Notes: generated from the letters alone by a model not told the origin. Positions 44,417 through 57,444 are shown, counted from the stretch's first letter. The stretch is DNA of 64,000 nt from Elmis aenea (GCA_947652605.1 OX393581.1:27708788-27772787); one strand, 5' to 3'. A program made the numbers and translations.

Positions 44417-45594
44417 TATATTTCCGAGTTTTACATCTTTTGCCGTTTTTCGATTCCTCTTTTTATTTTTAACATCTTCATCTTTGAGTTTTCTTTCTTT
44501 CATTGCGTTTATTACTTTTTGTTTCAATGTAGTCTTCGGCCTTCTTCTTTTGCATTTTTCACGCACTTTTCATCTATTGGGTATATTATTATTTGTTGAA
44601 ATCAATTTTGTAAATTAATTCCAAGCGTTAGTTTTCTACGACATAACAAAAAAAAAAAAAAACACTTTTTGACACATTGAAAATATCAAATATTATGTAG
44701 TTTTTTGTTTACAAACTTTATGGCCATGCTATGCATAAACCACGAACAAAAATTATTTCGTTTTCTTCGTGTTTATACATGTAGAGAAAGTAGTGTTTTT
44801 GTAATAATATTATAACAAAAATTAAAATTAAAATATTGTATTCATTATTGAAATAACATAAAAAAATATATAAAACTCGAATAAATTCCTGGCATAATAT
44901 ACAATTCTAAACGACGTTTTCATACAGCCCAAGTGATAAATATTATTTTAATGTTAGATTGTTTAAAAAAGTAATTTTTATAAATTAATCACTTAAAGGT
45001 AAATTAAGAAAAAATTTAATCAAATCGCTTAAATAAAATATAAATAAATGATGCTAGAAGAGATGCAAAAATTTAATTCATCACTGCAAAAATCAAATTT
45101 AACTTGCAACATTTTATTTTCAATTATTATCTATGCGAAATTGATCCTTTTATTTTATTCTTAGTATAATTTTGTAGATCCAATAATTGTTAATTTTACT
45201 CTGTTGTTTGGGTGAATACATTTTCTGGTTCATAATATATTTCCACATCAATAGTACAGCCTTCGGTGAGCAAGAGGCAAAATAAATAAGGTAATAAAAT
45301 TGTCTGTAACGTGAAATGCAAACATTACTCAATTTCGTACCGGCAGCAGCAGCAATCGTTGGTAATTGCGTTCCTCTCTTCCCTTCGAATCGGAACTAAG
45401 GGTTAGGGGATTGCGAACTGTCGATTGTGCTACTATTTGGACATCAATCAGTTTGAGGGCTCTTACACTCTTACCTTCCAACGGCTAGCTTATTTTTACC
45501 TCGAATACGAAACTAGTAAACGCAATTTTACTAATTAGACGGGGTAAACGTTTAGTTATTGTAGTACTGGAAATCAATAAAAATATGTTATAAG
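44417..45594. other. gene-free stretch with one Lys/Arg-rich minus frame
   Basis: On the minus strand about 44413-44555 reads CKRRRPKTTLKQKVINAMKE, continues Lys/Arg-rich and stops at the palindrome border. It is short, with no start or acceptor in frame, so it is not called. The remainder is AT-rich; 45330-45480 is GC-richer without a frame. Confidence 0.3.
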
Positions 45595-45850
45595 CAGGAA
45601 CTGAGAACGGAACGAAAACGAAATTATTTTTCGTTCAAGAACAAAAACGAAATAAATATTTTTCAAAACCGGTTTTAACCGGTTTTATCACTATTTAAAT
45701 TTTACTTTTTTTCATACCATTAATCATTAATGTATTAACAACTTTATTGTTTATAATATTTGCAATTTCGTGTAACACAAGTAACGGCACAGATAGTATC
45801 TATTTGTAATTTGTTGATTGGATCATCAATATAAACAAAAATGTAAATGT
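45595..45850 (-). mobile_element. truncated copy of the hAT family at 49067-50225
   Basis: It begins CAGGAACTGAGAACGGAACG, the counterpart of the right end of 49067-50225, and matches it inward (AACCGGTTTTAACCGGTTTT; AACAACTTTATTGTTTATA; AATTTCGTGTAACACAA). It then diverges near 45850. The other end and its duplication are missing. Confidence 0.7.
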
Positions 45851-46002
45851 GCTTTAAAGTTCATCACAAACATTTTATACCCCACATTTATTACCAAAAA
45901 TACAAAATAATCACACTAAATTTGTTTTTATTTAAAGGCGAAGTGTGCTATACATACGTAGTTTTTATATTTTGAATAATCGAATATTCGAATAATTGGG
46001 TT

Positions 46003-46172
46003 CAGTTGGAAGGTCGCGAATATAATTATTTGATAAGTTCCAACTTGCATAAATTATCATTGTTGTTATCGCGTGCGCATGTGTTTAAACAGTTGGAAAG
46101 TCGCGAGTTTAAGTATAATTATTTGATAAGTTTCAACGTGCATAAATGTTCATTGTTGTTATCGTGTAGGTA
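46003..46172. repeat. 87-bp tandem duplication
   Basis: Two units begin CAGTTGGAAGGTCGCGA (46003) and CAGTTGGAAAGTCGCGA (46090) and agree through ATAATTATTTGATAAGTT and CATTGTTGTTATCG. No gene is associated. Confidence 0.75.
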
Positions 46173-46554
46173 ACGGTAAATACCACATTCCTAGCAACGT
46201 GGATATTTGTTGTGCTGAGTTGTACAAAAATTGAGCTATATTAACTATTCACAAAGAACCAACTCTTCAACCTGGCTACAATACCATCCACGATTATTAT
46301 CTTCAGTAGAGACGTTACCAAACTACCGATCAAAGCTCAAAGCAGTCTACGTGATTGTCAAGCAAATCTTTTCGTAAGTTAATATTCTTATATTTTTGTT
46401 TTTTGCTTATTATTTTGTAAAATTGATAAGCTAATATTGTTATATTTTTGTCTGCATGTGATTGTAATTCAAATGATATGTTTTAAGTTAATATTTTTGC
46501 ATAATATATACATAAATTTATTCGTTTTTTCAAAAATTAGATATGGAGTGGAAG

Positions 46555-47540
46555 ATATAAGATTGCAGGGTGATAAAATCTTATTATCACTTTCATATTA
46601 GGAGTAGGAGTTCCTACTACTCCCCGAAAAACTAATACGTTTTAAACGACTACTTTTTATAATATTTTTCAAAGATCTGTACAACTTCTTCATTGTCTAA
46701 TCTTGTACTAATGAAGATTACAGGCAGATCACCAAATTTTCTCATTAATGTGCTACTTTTAGGGCAATATGAAAGTGATAATAAGATTTTATCACCCTGC
46801 AATCTTACAAGGGAAGGTCACGATACGTTGTCGCTAGAATTTAATTCCGGCTGTGTTTATTACATCAAAGGCATCCAAACTAAATGTTTTCCAGAGTTAT
46901 ACGTGCCACTGGCCATTAACTTCGGAAAAATAGGGAAAAAACTGAAAAATTGGTACAAAAAGGTCATTTTTGCGATCGCGTTGGCCATGAAACCGTCAGA
47001 GATAAAATAGAAATTCTTCTATTTACCAATAGGCGCATCCTTTGCAAGTAAAATAGTGCAAAGTTTTTGAAAAAATCTTGAACGGTTCCGGAGAAAAACG
47101 TCAAAAACGAAACCCCTGTATAAGCGCTATGTATTGAGTAGTTGTCGCATATCTGTATTACTATATCTATGCGACTTGCATAGGCGTTTAACATAGGGAA
47201 AACCGTTTTTACAAAGGCCTCGTTTTTTGCGTTTTTCTTCGAACAGTTTAAGATTTTTTCAAAAACTTTGCACCATTTTACTTGGAAAGGATGCGCGCAT
47301 TGGTAAATAGAAGAATTTCGATTTTGTCTTTTACGGTTTCATGGCCAACGCGATCGCAAATATTACTTTTATTAATCAGCTATTCAGTTTTTCCCCTATT
47401 TTTTCGAAGTTAATGGCCAGTGGCACGTATAACTCTGGAAAACATTTAGTTTTGATGCCCTTGATGTAATAAACACAGCCGGAATCAAATTCTAGCGACA
47501 ACGTATCGTGACCTTCCCTTGTTAGATTACAGGCAGATCT
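46555..47540. repeat. double palindrome with 15-bp flanking direct repeats
   Basis: 46560-46600 pairs with 46766-46806 (GATTGCAGGGTGATAAAATC). Directly adjoining, 46803-47095 pairs with 47205-47524 (CAAGGGAAGGTCACGATACG; GATCGCGTTGGCCATGAAAC), leaving a loop of about 110 bases. GATTACAGGCAGATC occurs on both sides (46718-46732, 47526-47540), perhaps an insertion duplication of 15 bases. The plus-strand frame 46693-47010 crosses the stem and is not a gene. Confidence 0.7.
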
Positions 47541-47775
47541 AATAATTGGATGATGATGACATTAAATGTATTGAATCTTCAGAAAACGCTCTTCCAACTC
47601 CTACTACTCCCCGAAAAAGATGAAACTTGATGATACGGTTTTCAAGCCACCACCAATAATTCCAATGTAATCATTTAAAAAACTACATCAGAAGCAAACT
47701 ACTACAACAACAAAAACCACAAAAGTCATCACAGGTGGTGGTGTTGGATGACGATGGTGATGATTTGTTTTTCTG
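47541..47775 (+). pseudogene. decayed coding tail, acidic and Pro/Thr-rich
   Basis: One frame reads DDDDIKCIESSENALPTPTT, then PRKR and a stop; a single-base shift continues KLDDTVFKPPPIIPM. Further on the first frame resumes as YIRSKLLQQQKPQKSSQ and ends VVVLDDDGDDLFF before TGA at about 47775. A related scrap (GVPTTPRKTNTF) lies at about 46606-46650, on the far side of the double palindrome. It looks like the broken C-terminus of a nuclear protein or transposon protein. The family is unknown. Confidence 0.3.
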
Positions 47776-48688
47776 AAAATAAAATGTTAAGTCAAGAAAT
47801 GTATGGATTAAAAATTATAGATGTTTTTAATTTAAATTTGAATTAAAATTTGTAGAAACGCAACTTTTTTAGATTTAAAATTAAAAACTTTTTTTTGTAT
47901 AGATACGCTATTACTACAATGTATGTTTGATAAAATTTGTATAAAATTTAATCCGTACTCTTTAAAATTATTATGTTATAATAAAATTTTAAATATTTAT
48001 AAAAAAACTTTGTAATTTTAGATATGAAGTAAAATGTTTTATAAATAATAATTATAACAAGAAGCATAAGCTACTGTACCTTGTAAGTGTAAGAAACATG
48101 TTTTCTTCAAATACTAAATTTACTATTATACAGGGTGGCAATATCTGCATGTGTTGTATGGGTAACTTTGATATTATAAAAGTTACATGGACAAATTTTA
48201 TGCCATTTTGACATTTCACCTACACCTTCAACTTTTTTTAAATATTTTGAAAAAACGAAAAACAGGCGATTTTTTCAATGTTAAATAAATCCATAGAGAC
48301 CTATGGTAAAATCAAACTGTAAACTGATTCTTGTAGATAATTGTACGTAGATTGGGAAAAAAATGTCTGAAAAGTTATTGCACACTCGGTTTTTGAGATA
48401 TAACCCAAACTTGTTTTTTTTTTAAATGGCAACAATAGTAGGCTTAAAGGCATTAAAGAGCTTTTCTTCTGATTTTAAAAATATATGGCTTGCCCGATCT
48501 ATATTTATTACTTTTCTTAAAATTTCCAAAAAAAACAAAATTATTACTAAATTGTCATTTTCGTAGTCACAATTATTTACTATCGACAAAGGTACCGATA
48601 GATGGACAATGAAACAGTTAAAGCTAAATGCACGATTCCCCTATCAATCATGCTCAATGAATAAAGTAATAATGTATCTTATTCATAC
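47776..48688. other. gene-free stretch
   Basis: AT-rich. 48130 onward (CAGGGTGGCAATATCTGC) is one end of an unpaired CAGGGTG-type repeat. Nothing else recognised. Confidence 0.35.
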
Positions 48689-48959
48689 GGCAGCTTCAGT
48701 GGCGGATCTTGATTTTGTGGGGCCCCAGGCGCAACATGATCTGGAGGCCCCCTATTGACCTTACTAAGAATGGGATAGTTCACCAAAATGAACAATGCAG
48801 AAAATCATAACGGTTTTTATTTTTGTAATCGACAAAAACATAAACACAAAAATAAGATACGGAAATTAAAAAATTATCTCAGGTACCAGAAAAAAATCAC
48901 CAAAAAAAAAATCGCAACTCAGTTAAAAAAATCACAGTAAAATTCTGCATCATATAGAA

Positions 48960-50765
48960 CAGGGTGGTCCAAATTCGATGGGATTACATGGGTATCTCGC
49001 TTAATAGTCAAGAAAGAGACACGGTTGAATTGCCAAAAATATGCAGTTTTTTGGGTCAATCTTAGACAGGGACTAAAAACGAAAAAAATTCCGTTCGTTT
49101 CTGTTCGGAACGAAAACGAAATATATCGTTTTCGTTCTTTTCGTTCTAACCGAAAAAATTCTTTTTTCGTTTTCGTGAACCGAAATAATTACGGTTAAAA
49201 CCGGTTTTACAATATTTTGTTGTCGTCAAAAAATCAATTTTTTTTTCTAGTCCACAACGCTCTAAAAATACGATAACAATATTTGCGTCTCAACTAAAAT
49301 ATAAACGATGACGATGGGGTTTGATGCTCACGGACAGCATATTTTAGACTGGCGAACTATCCCCATATTAAATTTACCAAATCGTTAAACACATTAACAT
49401 TTAACCATTTTATTAAGTTTAACACCCGTAAGGTGCAAAAACACAACGTGATTAGGTTAAATTAGACACACGATCTTTATCTAAAAATATGAAAATATAG
49501 CAGGTGCTATTTTAAATTTGTTTCAGTACTAAAAATCTATGCATTTGAATTAAATAAGATCCTGCTGTAATCATTTAAAAAGACAAAAGAATGAATTCAA
49601 GTGGATAATTTACTAAATGTTATAAATAAAAAAGATATTAAAAAAAACTTATATTAACTTGAAATATACTTTAACTTTATAGTTTGTACATACCATACAA
49701 TATACATTTTCACATTCCGTTAAATCTTACTAGCAACACATCTTCCAATAAATCTTCTTTTACATTTATTATTTCTAAACGCAAATAAAACATACACATT
49801 GATAATATATATTAAATCAAGTGTATATTCTATATTGATGATCTAAAAAACAAATTAGAAATAGAGAACATCTGTACCGTTAATTGTGTTACACGAAATT
49901 GCAAGTATAAACAATAAAGTTGTTAATACATATTCACGTAAATATATGGAGAAAAGTGAAGCTCACTTATTTCAAGTGAGATTTTTTACTACCTCGTGGA
50001 GTCTCCCCAGCACAGAAGGTAAATTCGCGTTTGTGTTTAACAAATAAAATTGAAATAGAGACAAAACCGGTTAAAACCGGATAAAACCGGTTTTGGAAAA
50101 TATTTATTTCGTTTTCGTTCTTGAACGAAAAATAATAATTTCGTTTTCGGTTTCGTTTTCGTTCTTAAAAAAAAATCGGTTAATTTCGTTTAACGTTTTC
50201 GTTTTCGTTCCGTTCTCAGTCCCTGATCTTAGAACCGTTTTCAAAAATATTCTATCATTTCCGATTTTTGAGTTATTAAAGAAAAACTGTTTTTGTTATA
50301 TTTATAATGTGTCATACCTCCATTATTGTTTTAAATATCGGAAAAGTTTATGAAGATTATTTTTAGATATTTTTGTGCAGATTTTGATAGTACTAAACAA
50401 TTTTTTTTTACACTCACCGTTAAAAAGTTATGTCACAAAGTCACCTTTTTTTAAATGGAAGCTATAATTGGCTATGACCAATTTAAATTCCTTATTTTTT
50501 GCCTTTCCAAATATATAAGCGTTGATGTATTTATTTTTAATAACAGGCAAGTTACAAAGGTTTTTTAATTTTTTTAAAGATGGCAAACAAACAGTGGGCT
50601 GTGAAAACAAAAACAAAAAACAAGAAAAACCGGAATTGATAGAATATTTTTGAGAACTGTACTGTTTGTTTCAAAAAACTGCACATTTTTGGTAATTTAA
50701 CCGTTTCTCGATCTTGACTGTTAAGCGAGATACCCATGTAACCCCATTGAGTTTGGACCACCCTC
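48960..50765. repeat. CAGGGTGGTCC palindromic element, split by a hAT
   Basis: Left end CAGGGTGGTCCAAATTCGAT, right end GGACCACCCTC followed by TA. It corresponds to 5342-5938 once the 1159-base hAT insertion and its 8-base duplication are removed. The plus- and minus-strand frames between 50428 and 50962 belong to this repeat. Confidence 0.75.
49067..50225. mobile_element. non-autonomous hAT element, family C (CAGGGACT ends)
   Basis: Ends CAGGGACTAAAAACG and CGTTCTCAGTCCCTG, with a perfect 8-bp duplication ATCTTAGA (49059-49066, 50226-50233). Subterminal regions are crowded with TTTTCGTT/AACGAAAA and AACCGGTT words. No transposase. This is the innermost and therefore youngest layer of the 48.7-51.1 kb nest. 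A truncated relative is at 45595-45850. Confidence 0.92.
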
Positions 50766-51082
50766 TACAGTACATCGGCTTGCAGTGCACTGTAATCAGG
50801 GTAAGCAGGGTTAGTTTTGGCGATTTGGAACCAAATTGGCTATTTTTTTTGTTAATTTACCTTATTTTTTTTTTAATTGGCATTAATAACTATTACCCAA
50901 TACCCACTATGAAAATAGGTTTTAGAAGATATTACAATTTGCCTACAATTATTATTTTATAATTTTCATATTAACAGACAATAAAAATTTAATTTTGGTT
51001 TTTGATGATGAGGCCCCCGCTTTGCTGAGGCCCCAGGCGCGCGCCTCATGCGCCTGTGCGGTAATCTGCCACTGGGCAGCTT

Positions 51083-53509
51083 TAACTTCTGTTTGAAAAC
51101 GAAATAAATATAAAATTAATAGAGTATCCACCGCACTCACCTGCATTGACAATGTGACATTTTTGGTTATTTTTTGGACTTAAAAACATTTTCGGGGTAT
51201 AAAGATTTCAATGCATTCAGCTTGACCTCTAAAAATCAAGTTTTTATTAATTCCAAAACTAACATTTTTCTTTTTGCTGTATCTAGTATGCTTTGAATTT
51301 TACAATAAGTAAAAAATTAAATCAATAACTTTTGTTGTATTTAACCAAATATACTTCTTAATAACCCAATTTTTTAAAAAGTTATTTTAATTATTAGATA
51401 ACTGTAAGTGAAAGTTTTAATTGAGGTGCAATTTTTTTCTTTTACAACTGTATATATGGATTTATACGATTGTTCTATCGTTTAAAATAAGGCAGCTACT
51501 CACGAACCTTTACAAAGTATAAGCCACCCTCTAGAGCTGCAATCTTGTTTAAATTTAACAAAATTAATTAATCAATAGATAATTATAATATTCGGAAACC
51601 CAAGTATTTGACTGAAACGAGATACATAAGTTTGTCGATATAATGCTTAAGTAAAATAATACGCGTGAAGATATTACGTAAAAATCAATTATAATTTGTT
51701 GTTACATAAATGAACCCACTCAAATACAACCGTCCAATGAAATATATTCTCATAAATATTCCTATTTCTGGCAAAAAAATATTTGCAAGTTATTTTTAAA
51801 AATTAATTAGGTTCTCATACTTTCTTTACGATCCAGTATAATTGTTTACTCCAAAAAAGTTAGATGTAATTAACTTGAGTTGCGTCGAAAATATCTGCAG
51901 CTAAATTGAAGGGAGGATTATGTACAGATGCAATTGTTCTTTTATATTCATGGTGTTCCACCTACGACGAAGTTTTTGGTAGCTTATGTTATCGTAAATG
52001 TTTTTAAAAAAAAGTTAAATTTGTTCGTAATCATTAATTACATAACCATAAATCAAAACTAACTAAATTTAGATTATTCAACTTTCATTTAAAGGTATTG
52101 TATTAAAAATTGAATTTGTAAGCTTTGAAAAATTGGATTTAATTGGATAGGTAACATACAAAAATATTTTTGATATTTTAGTAAAAATTTTTATTTTGTC
52201 ATGGCTACTAGTCGTTTTCTTTATACTTTTATACATTTATATACTCACTTTTAGCGCGATTATAGCATAAGCATAAGCATAACTGCATTGCGTTTATGCA
52301 AAATAAAGCAGGTTGCGATTTTTGGTAAACTGTTTTACTAGAAATTACCTTTTTGATTACTAAACCGCTTATTCCCGGTTACACAAAGCTCTATCAAAAT
52401 TAATTGGACGATTTACTATCTTAACTAAGCAAAAATACTTTCACTGTAAAAAGGATATTTGACGATATCGTTAACTCTTAGATGATTTTTACTTCTCATG
52501 ATTTGATTTAATTTAAATTTTTACCTCAGATAAAGTGTAGCAGTGTAGGTATAATCTGGTTTATCAAATATACAATGAGATTACAATTAAAAACACAATA
52601 ACTTTGGAATAGAATATATTAAGTATTTTGCAAGGTCGAAACAATATTGTACTGATCGCTCTTACACCGTTCTTGAAACACTTTGACGAAACAAAATTTA
52701 AATGTTCTACCAGCATGAATTTGCTAAGGCGTGATATCCACTGTTGATTGATGCCTCGGGTGTTAGGAACTTTATTCGAACAGATGGTAACACAGGGAAA
52801 AACCAGTGGCGTAGGGAAACCACACACAAAATGACAGAACAACCTGAACGCCACAGAAAACGAAAATAATACTACGCCACTGACATCTTAGTTTTATACT
52901 GCAATGCCAACATAAACTTGGTTATTTTATTTTCAGTCTCAAGTTAACGGGCATCAAATCATTTTCGATTACCCGATACAATGGCGCTTAAACGGACAAA
53001 AATGTTCAGCTAATTTTATATCTGCTGTCAAATTCCAGATAATTCTGTCCAAAGACGACAAAAAAAAAGTTCTTTTTTCTTGATGTCTTATCTTTTTTTG
53101 TGTGTGATTCTATAAAAATGGGTCGTCGCAATATGAAAATTAAACAGTTGAATAGAGGCTTTAGTTTAAAGCGTCGTTAAACAAGTTACTTGACGTCAAG
53201 TTTATGTTCATATTTTGACAGGTTAATTGGAGCCAGTAGATATTAAAAATGTCGTCGAAGTCAGTGGATAACATTTTCTGGATATTTTTTTCCCCCGGCA
53301 AACGAGAAATTTAAAATTAATATTCCCGGGAAATTTAAAGAGGTAAAATTAAAAGAGAAAATTGTAAAAATTTGAGATAACGTAAAAAAAAATGTTTAAA
53401 AAAAAATTTATTCACAAAAAAAATAGTACCTAAATTATAACTAACAAAAAGGAAAATTTCCATATTTGCTAATTGCACTGACCTAACTTATTTTTTCAAT
53501 TACAACACT
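51083..53509. other. gene-free stretch with one tiny terminal-repeat unit
   Basis: 52807-52882 begins CAGTGGCGTAGGG and ends CTACGCCACTG, an 11-base inverted repeat like hAT ends, but without a matching 8-bp duplication. 51960-52110 carries a fragment of the TTCGTAATCATTAATTACATAACC repeat phrase. The remainder is AT-rich without a supported frame. Confidence 0.4.
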
Positions 53510-53625
53510 ACAACTGCGAACTAAAAATCGGGACGGGAATTCCCCGGAATAACCCACTAAATTAGTGGCACTAATGCTGTGCTACCAACCTAAGCTACAC
53601 GTAACACACATGCCTGGGTATACTG
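53510..53625 (-). mobile_element. possible tRNA-derived SINE
   Basis: On the minus strand TAGCTTAGGTTGGTAGCA matches a Pol III A box, and about 50 bases downstream GGGAATTCCCGTCCC resembles a degraded B box. The spacing fits a tRNA-like head. No second copy was seen in the window and the tail is unclear. Confidence 0.3.
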
Positions 53626-54085
53626 CAAAGTAGCGGCCCAGACAAAAGGATTTTCCTGACTTTTATAAAGAAACGTAATATAGGTACACACTCGAATGCG
53701 TTTCATAATCAAACAGCTTAATTGTTTTGTAATAGTAGTATATTACATAACAAGAGTTGTAAGAGGCTATGACGCACGAGTGGAAAAGTTGCGCACGGGG
53801 CCGAGTTAATAGAACATTGTTTATTTATTCTAAATTATCCTTAGAATATTAAAAAAAAAGTTTTAACTTTTTTGCAGTATTCCAGATGGCAAAGGCTTAT
53901 TCTATTTTTGAGATTTACTGTCTACAAAATTCAATTGTTTTTTCGAGTTTTTTGTCATGTTTAAAAAAAATTTCAAAAAATTGTTTAAAATTTTGTACAA
54001 TAATACTTCGCGGTGCCCCCTGCATCGTCACGCCCAGGGACTGTTCCACACGTGCCATTATGCTAGATACGCCACCGATCGAAGC
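53626..54085. repeat. fragments of hairpin and hAT-like repeats
   Basis: 53740-53810 matches 25126-25170 (GTATATTACATAACAAGAGT; GCACGAGTGGAAAA). 54010-54078 ends GCTAGATACGCCACCG, resembling a hAT end in reverse (GGTGGCGTATCTAG). The 103-codon frame at 53886-54197 crosses these and is not supported. Confidence 0.4.
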
Positions 54086-56180
54086 AGATGAAGCATTCTT
54101 ACCGCGATATTACAATCTTCTATCTATGTTCCACGGAACATCACAACTTTCAAATATTTTGAGAAATTCACTTTTACCACGTTCCACTTATTATTGACAT
54201 TTCGATTGACTTTTCATAATCGCCACTAAGTTGTCTAATACACAGATAAGAGCACAGAACATGATAAGTGGTCTAAGATTTGTATTTAAAACAACTGCCA
54301 TCATTCAAGTTGTCAGTGAAAAGTTTAAATTCAGCTTTAAGTCAACTAAATATTAGGTTCAAATTACTTAAATTTAAGTAACCTGACCAATGAGAACGAG
54401 GCTTTAGATATTCTTTTAAATTTTTGTTGGTCAGCTCCATATTTTCACACTAATGAAAAGCAATTAAGCAAACTTAAACAAAAATTATTGTTTAACGGCA
54501 TACACGGTAATATTTATTTCATGAAATAATGGACTCTTAGAAAACTTTGCCTTTATAGAAAACTGCTGTAGGTAAAATATTTGATAAACGACAGTTTACT
54601 ATTTTAAACATGCGCATTATCTTTCCTACAAGTGATGTGATTGTTATTTCTATTAATATCTTTTTTTCTTATTTTGCCTTACCAAATACAGCTACATCGT
54701 TTAACATTTGATAAGTCGAAAAAAATTACAGCATAGACACCAAAAAAATATAACAAATCCCTAATATGATCATTTTTAGCAATTAAAGCTTCTTGAAAAG
54801 CGATGCAATAAATATATTTTTATTGAAATGTGTAGCAAAATTTTACAAGGCAATGATAAAGCGTACATTTTATTCATTTGTAGAAGTTTTAATGGTGGTA
54901 TTTTATTAGATTTTCCATAATTTAATTTGTGCTAAATAATGCTACAATACATTAAGAACAGGTAACACTTCAACAATTAACCAACCGGTATCACTTTTAT
55001 TTATACATAATTTTGTAGCTTCCGGTGTAGAAAGAGTGAAATTAATCATCATAAGCACTAACTGTAAGACAAAAGCATCTCAGCTGCTAAACTGATAAAG
55101 TTGGAGAGATCTAAAAGCTTTTTGTGAGCCATCAGTTTCAACAAAGCGTTTGTGTTCATTTGACAGTCATTTGAAATGACGGTTGTCGTCAAGAAAAGCG
55201 CCCACTTCGATATACTTTGTAGTTTTTTGATTAAAAGATTTTTACGAATAAGTACATACATATTTCCTAACTTTTATGTCGTAATATAAATATAAATCAC
55301 TACTAATTTACTAGCTTCCGTTAAGTCGTGTTTTATTGCCTTAGTATAAAATTCCTCGCTTAAAGGTTATTCAATCTGAGACTCATTTAAGTAAGCAGAT
55401 TAGTGCAGTGGCCCCGAAAGTTTGCAAGTTTAATTTTTATAACGAGGCCTGACGCCTCAGGTTATTATAAAATATGGAAAAATGTTTCAGCCCTAATTGG
55501 TTAATCAAAATTTCATTTTAATTGTGACTCAATTAATGTGACGCGTTATTAAAAAAGTGTTTTAGGCAAAATATTAAAAATAATTTTTAATAGGGTATTC
55601 AGTTAAAATATTTTGATAGGATTACTTTGGATAAGTACATTCATTACAAGTAACGTATCAATTTATCTTTATATGCGGGCTAATTCAATTTGGGAGCAAC
55701 GGGCAACCATTGGGTCTTGCTTATCACTAAAGATAAACGGGAGGTTTACATTTGGCAAAGTTGTTAAATTTTATGCTGATTGATAATGATAACTGATTTT
55801 ATCAAAGATATTTGCAACCGTAAACAATCTTGTTTTCAAAAATATCTTTGCTGTGTCAAAAGGGAATTTTGTAATATCTGCTTTATTAATCATATAAAAG
55901 TAAGATCAAGTTATATAATTTTAAATTAGTAAAAAAAAACACGTTTATATGAAAATCAAATAAAACGCTTATTGGAAATTATAAATTAATGTCGCAATAA
56001 GGAAAGCGAATCGATTCTGCAAAAAATTTATTGAGTGCAGAATAAAAACTTTTTAAGAAACAGATTTAATTTGCTTTTAAATTTACATTAATTACATTAA
56101 AAATACGTCAAGGTAAATAATTAGTTTCAATTAAAACGGTCGCTGATAACTGAATATTGTTTTGATCTTTTGATATAAAA
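54086..56180. other. gene-free AT-rich stretch
   Basis: No recognised element ends, splice-bounded frames or RNA genes. The 67-codon minus frame at 55058-55261 is unsupported. Confidence 0.4.
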
Positions 56181-57000
56181 CAGGGTGAGTCACGACTGAC
56201 GCCACAGAGTTTTATGTCTAAACGGTATATATTTTCAAGCTTCTGTCGCGATTAGATTATGTAAGTCAATAAGAGCTACATTTTAAAAATATTCTCAAAC
56301 ATACAGGGTGCTCCAAAAAAGAGTGGCATATCAAAGTTATACTTTTTCTTATGGAACACACTGTATGTTTTTGCATTTTTGGATTCCTTTTTAAATTTAC
56401 TTCAAAAAATTTAAAAGGTTATATGGGTCTAAAGTGACACGTTTTCGTGAAAATTGCATTTTCATGAAAATGCAGTAGGCCTACTTTTAAAAATTTTCAA
56501 CATTTAGAAACTTTAAAAAGTCTGAATAAATTCGCTTGAAAATTAGATTGACAATAGATTAATTAACACTTTGTACTACCTACATTTTTAAAATATTGTA
56601 CAGGGCGTTTATTACGCTTGGTCAAATTCTTGAAACTTTAAACATTGATAACTCAATTTTTTTAAATACAACACACAATATATTTTTTTACACCGTCTTA
56701 TAGAAAATTTAATTCTCTTTCGAAAACATTGAGGCTGTTTTTCACCTAAAATTGATATTTTCCGAGACAACGCGATTTTATTGTTAATTATTAGGGCAAA
56801 GTGATATTTTCAAGTAGGCTATGAAGGTAGACAGCGGTAATCTGAAACAATTGAATGAAAAAAACAAGAAACTTATAATTTTATCGTTGGCCTACACATT
56901 TTTGACATTTTGTCATAAAAAAGTTGTAATTATTATTAGACGAACGCTATTTCACAAATGTGTACTTTTAACACTATTTTATCTACTTTCCGCACGGCCG
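56181..57000 (+). repeat. CAGGGTGAGT repeat, half of a palindromic family
   Basis: It starts CAGGGTGAGTCACGACTGAC and aligns in reverse with 32460-33707. It contains short modules such as CAGGGTGCTCCAAAAAAGAG...GGAACACACTGTA (56305-56366). The 60-codon frame at 56821-57003 lies in it. The repeat ends about 440 bases upstream of the fucosyltransferase start. Confidence 0.6.
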
Positions 57001-57444
57001 TAAAAAAAAGCATTTTTAATATGCAAACAAGCCATTTTGATTAATACTGCAACCTTTGTTCATAACTAATTATTTATTTTTTGTTGCACCTCATTAGACG
57101 CGCGAACGTGCCGCTCTATATTAATAATTTGCTGATAATCACCGCTTTTGAAAACCACCTTCGACGGTTGAAGCGTCAATAATACTGCTGATAGTAATGA
57201 ATTTTTAACACTTAGCTGCAACTGTACATAACCATTCAATAATTTACATTTGTGCCCTGCACGTAACTTTACCGAGTGTGATTGGGCGTTTTTTATGTTT
57301 AAAATTACTTTTAAAACATTTTAGAAAGTGCACCTACAGCATGTTCAGAATTAGTTATCGTAAATTAAAGTGCCAGGTATTAAGTACTTACGCATGACCT
57401 AAAACTGAAGTTTAATGGCATTTTTGTAACTAAAGAATGTAATA
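57001..57444. promoter_or_regulatory. upstream region of the fucosyltransferase gene
   Basis: Unique, non-repeat sequence between the repeat at 56181-57000 and the start codon; it must hold the 5' UTR and any core promoter. No clear TATA box or initiator can be fixed. An in-frame TAA at 57427-57429, 18 bases before the ATG, supports the chosen start. Confidence 0.3.

Larger units (their letters stand above)
48697..51074. mobile_element. hAT family B, copy 2, with nested elements
   Basis: Same ends as 5083-6274 (CAGTGGCGGATCTTGATTTT; GTAATCTGCCACTG), flanked by a perfect 8-bp duplication GGCAGCTT (48689-48696 and 51075-51082). It contains the same TA-flanked palindromic element (48960-50765), and within that a third transposon (49067-50225). 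Outside the third transposon it matches copy 1 closely, with scattered small indels. Confidence 0.92.

Noticed and set aside
46693..47010. 105-codon plus-strand frame
   Set aside because: It lies across the stem of a palindrome and an inverted near-copy follows at 47205-47524; no domain, no splice support.
53886..54197. 103-codon plus-strand frame
   Set aside because: It runs over a hAT-like terminus (GATACGCCACCG) and an AT-rich tract, and is not protein-like.
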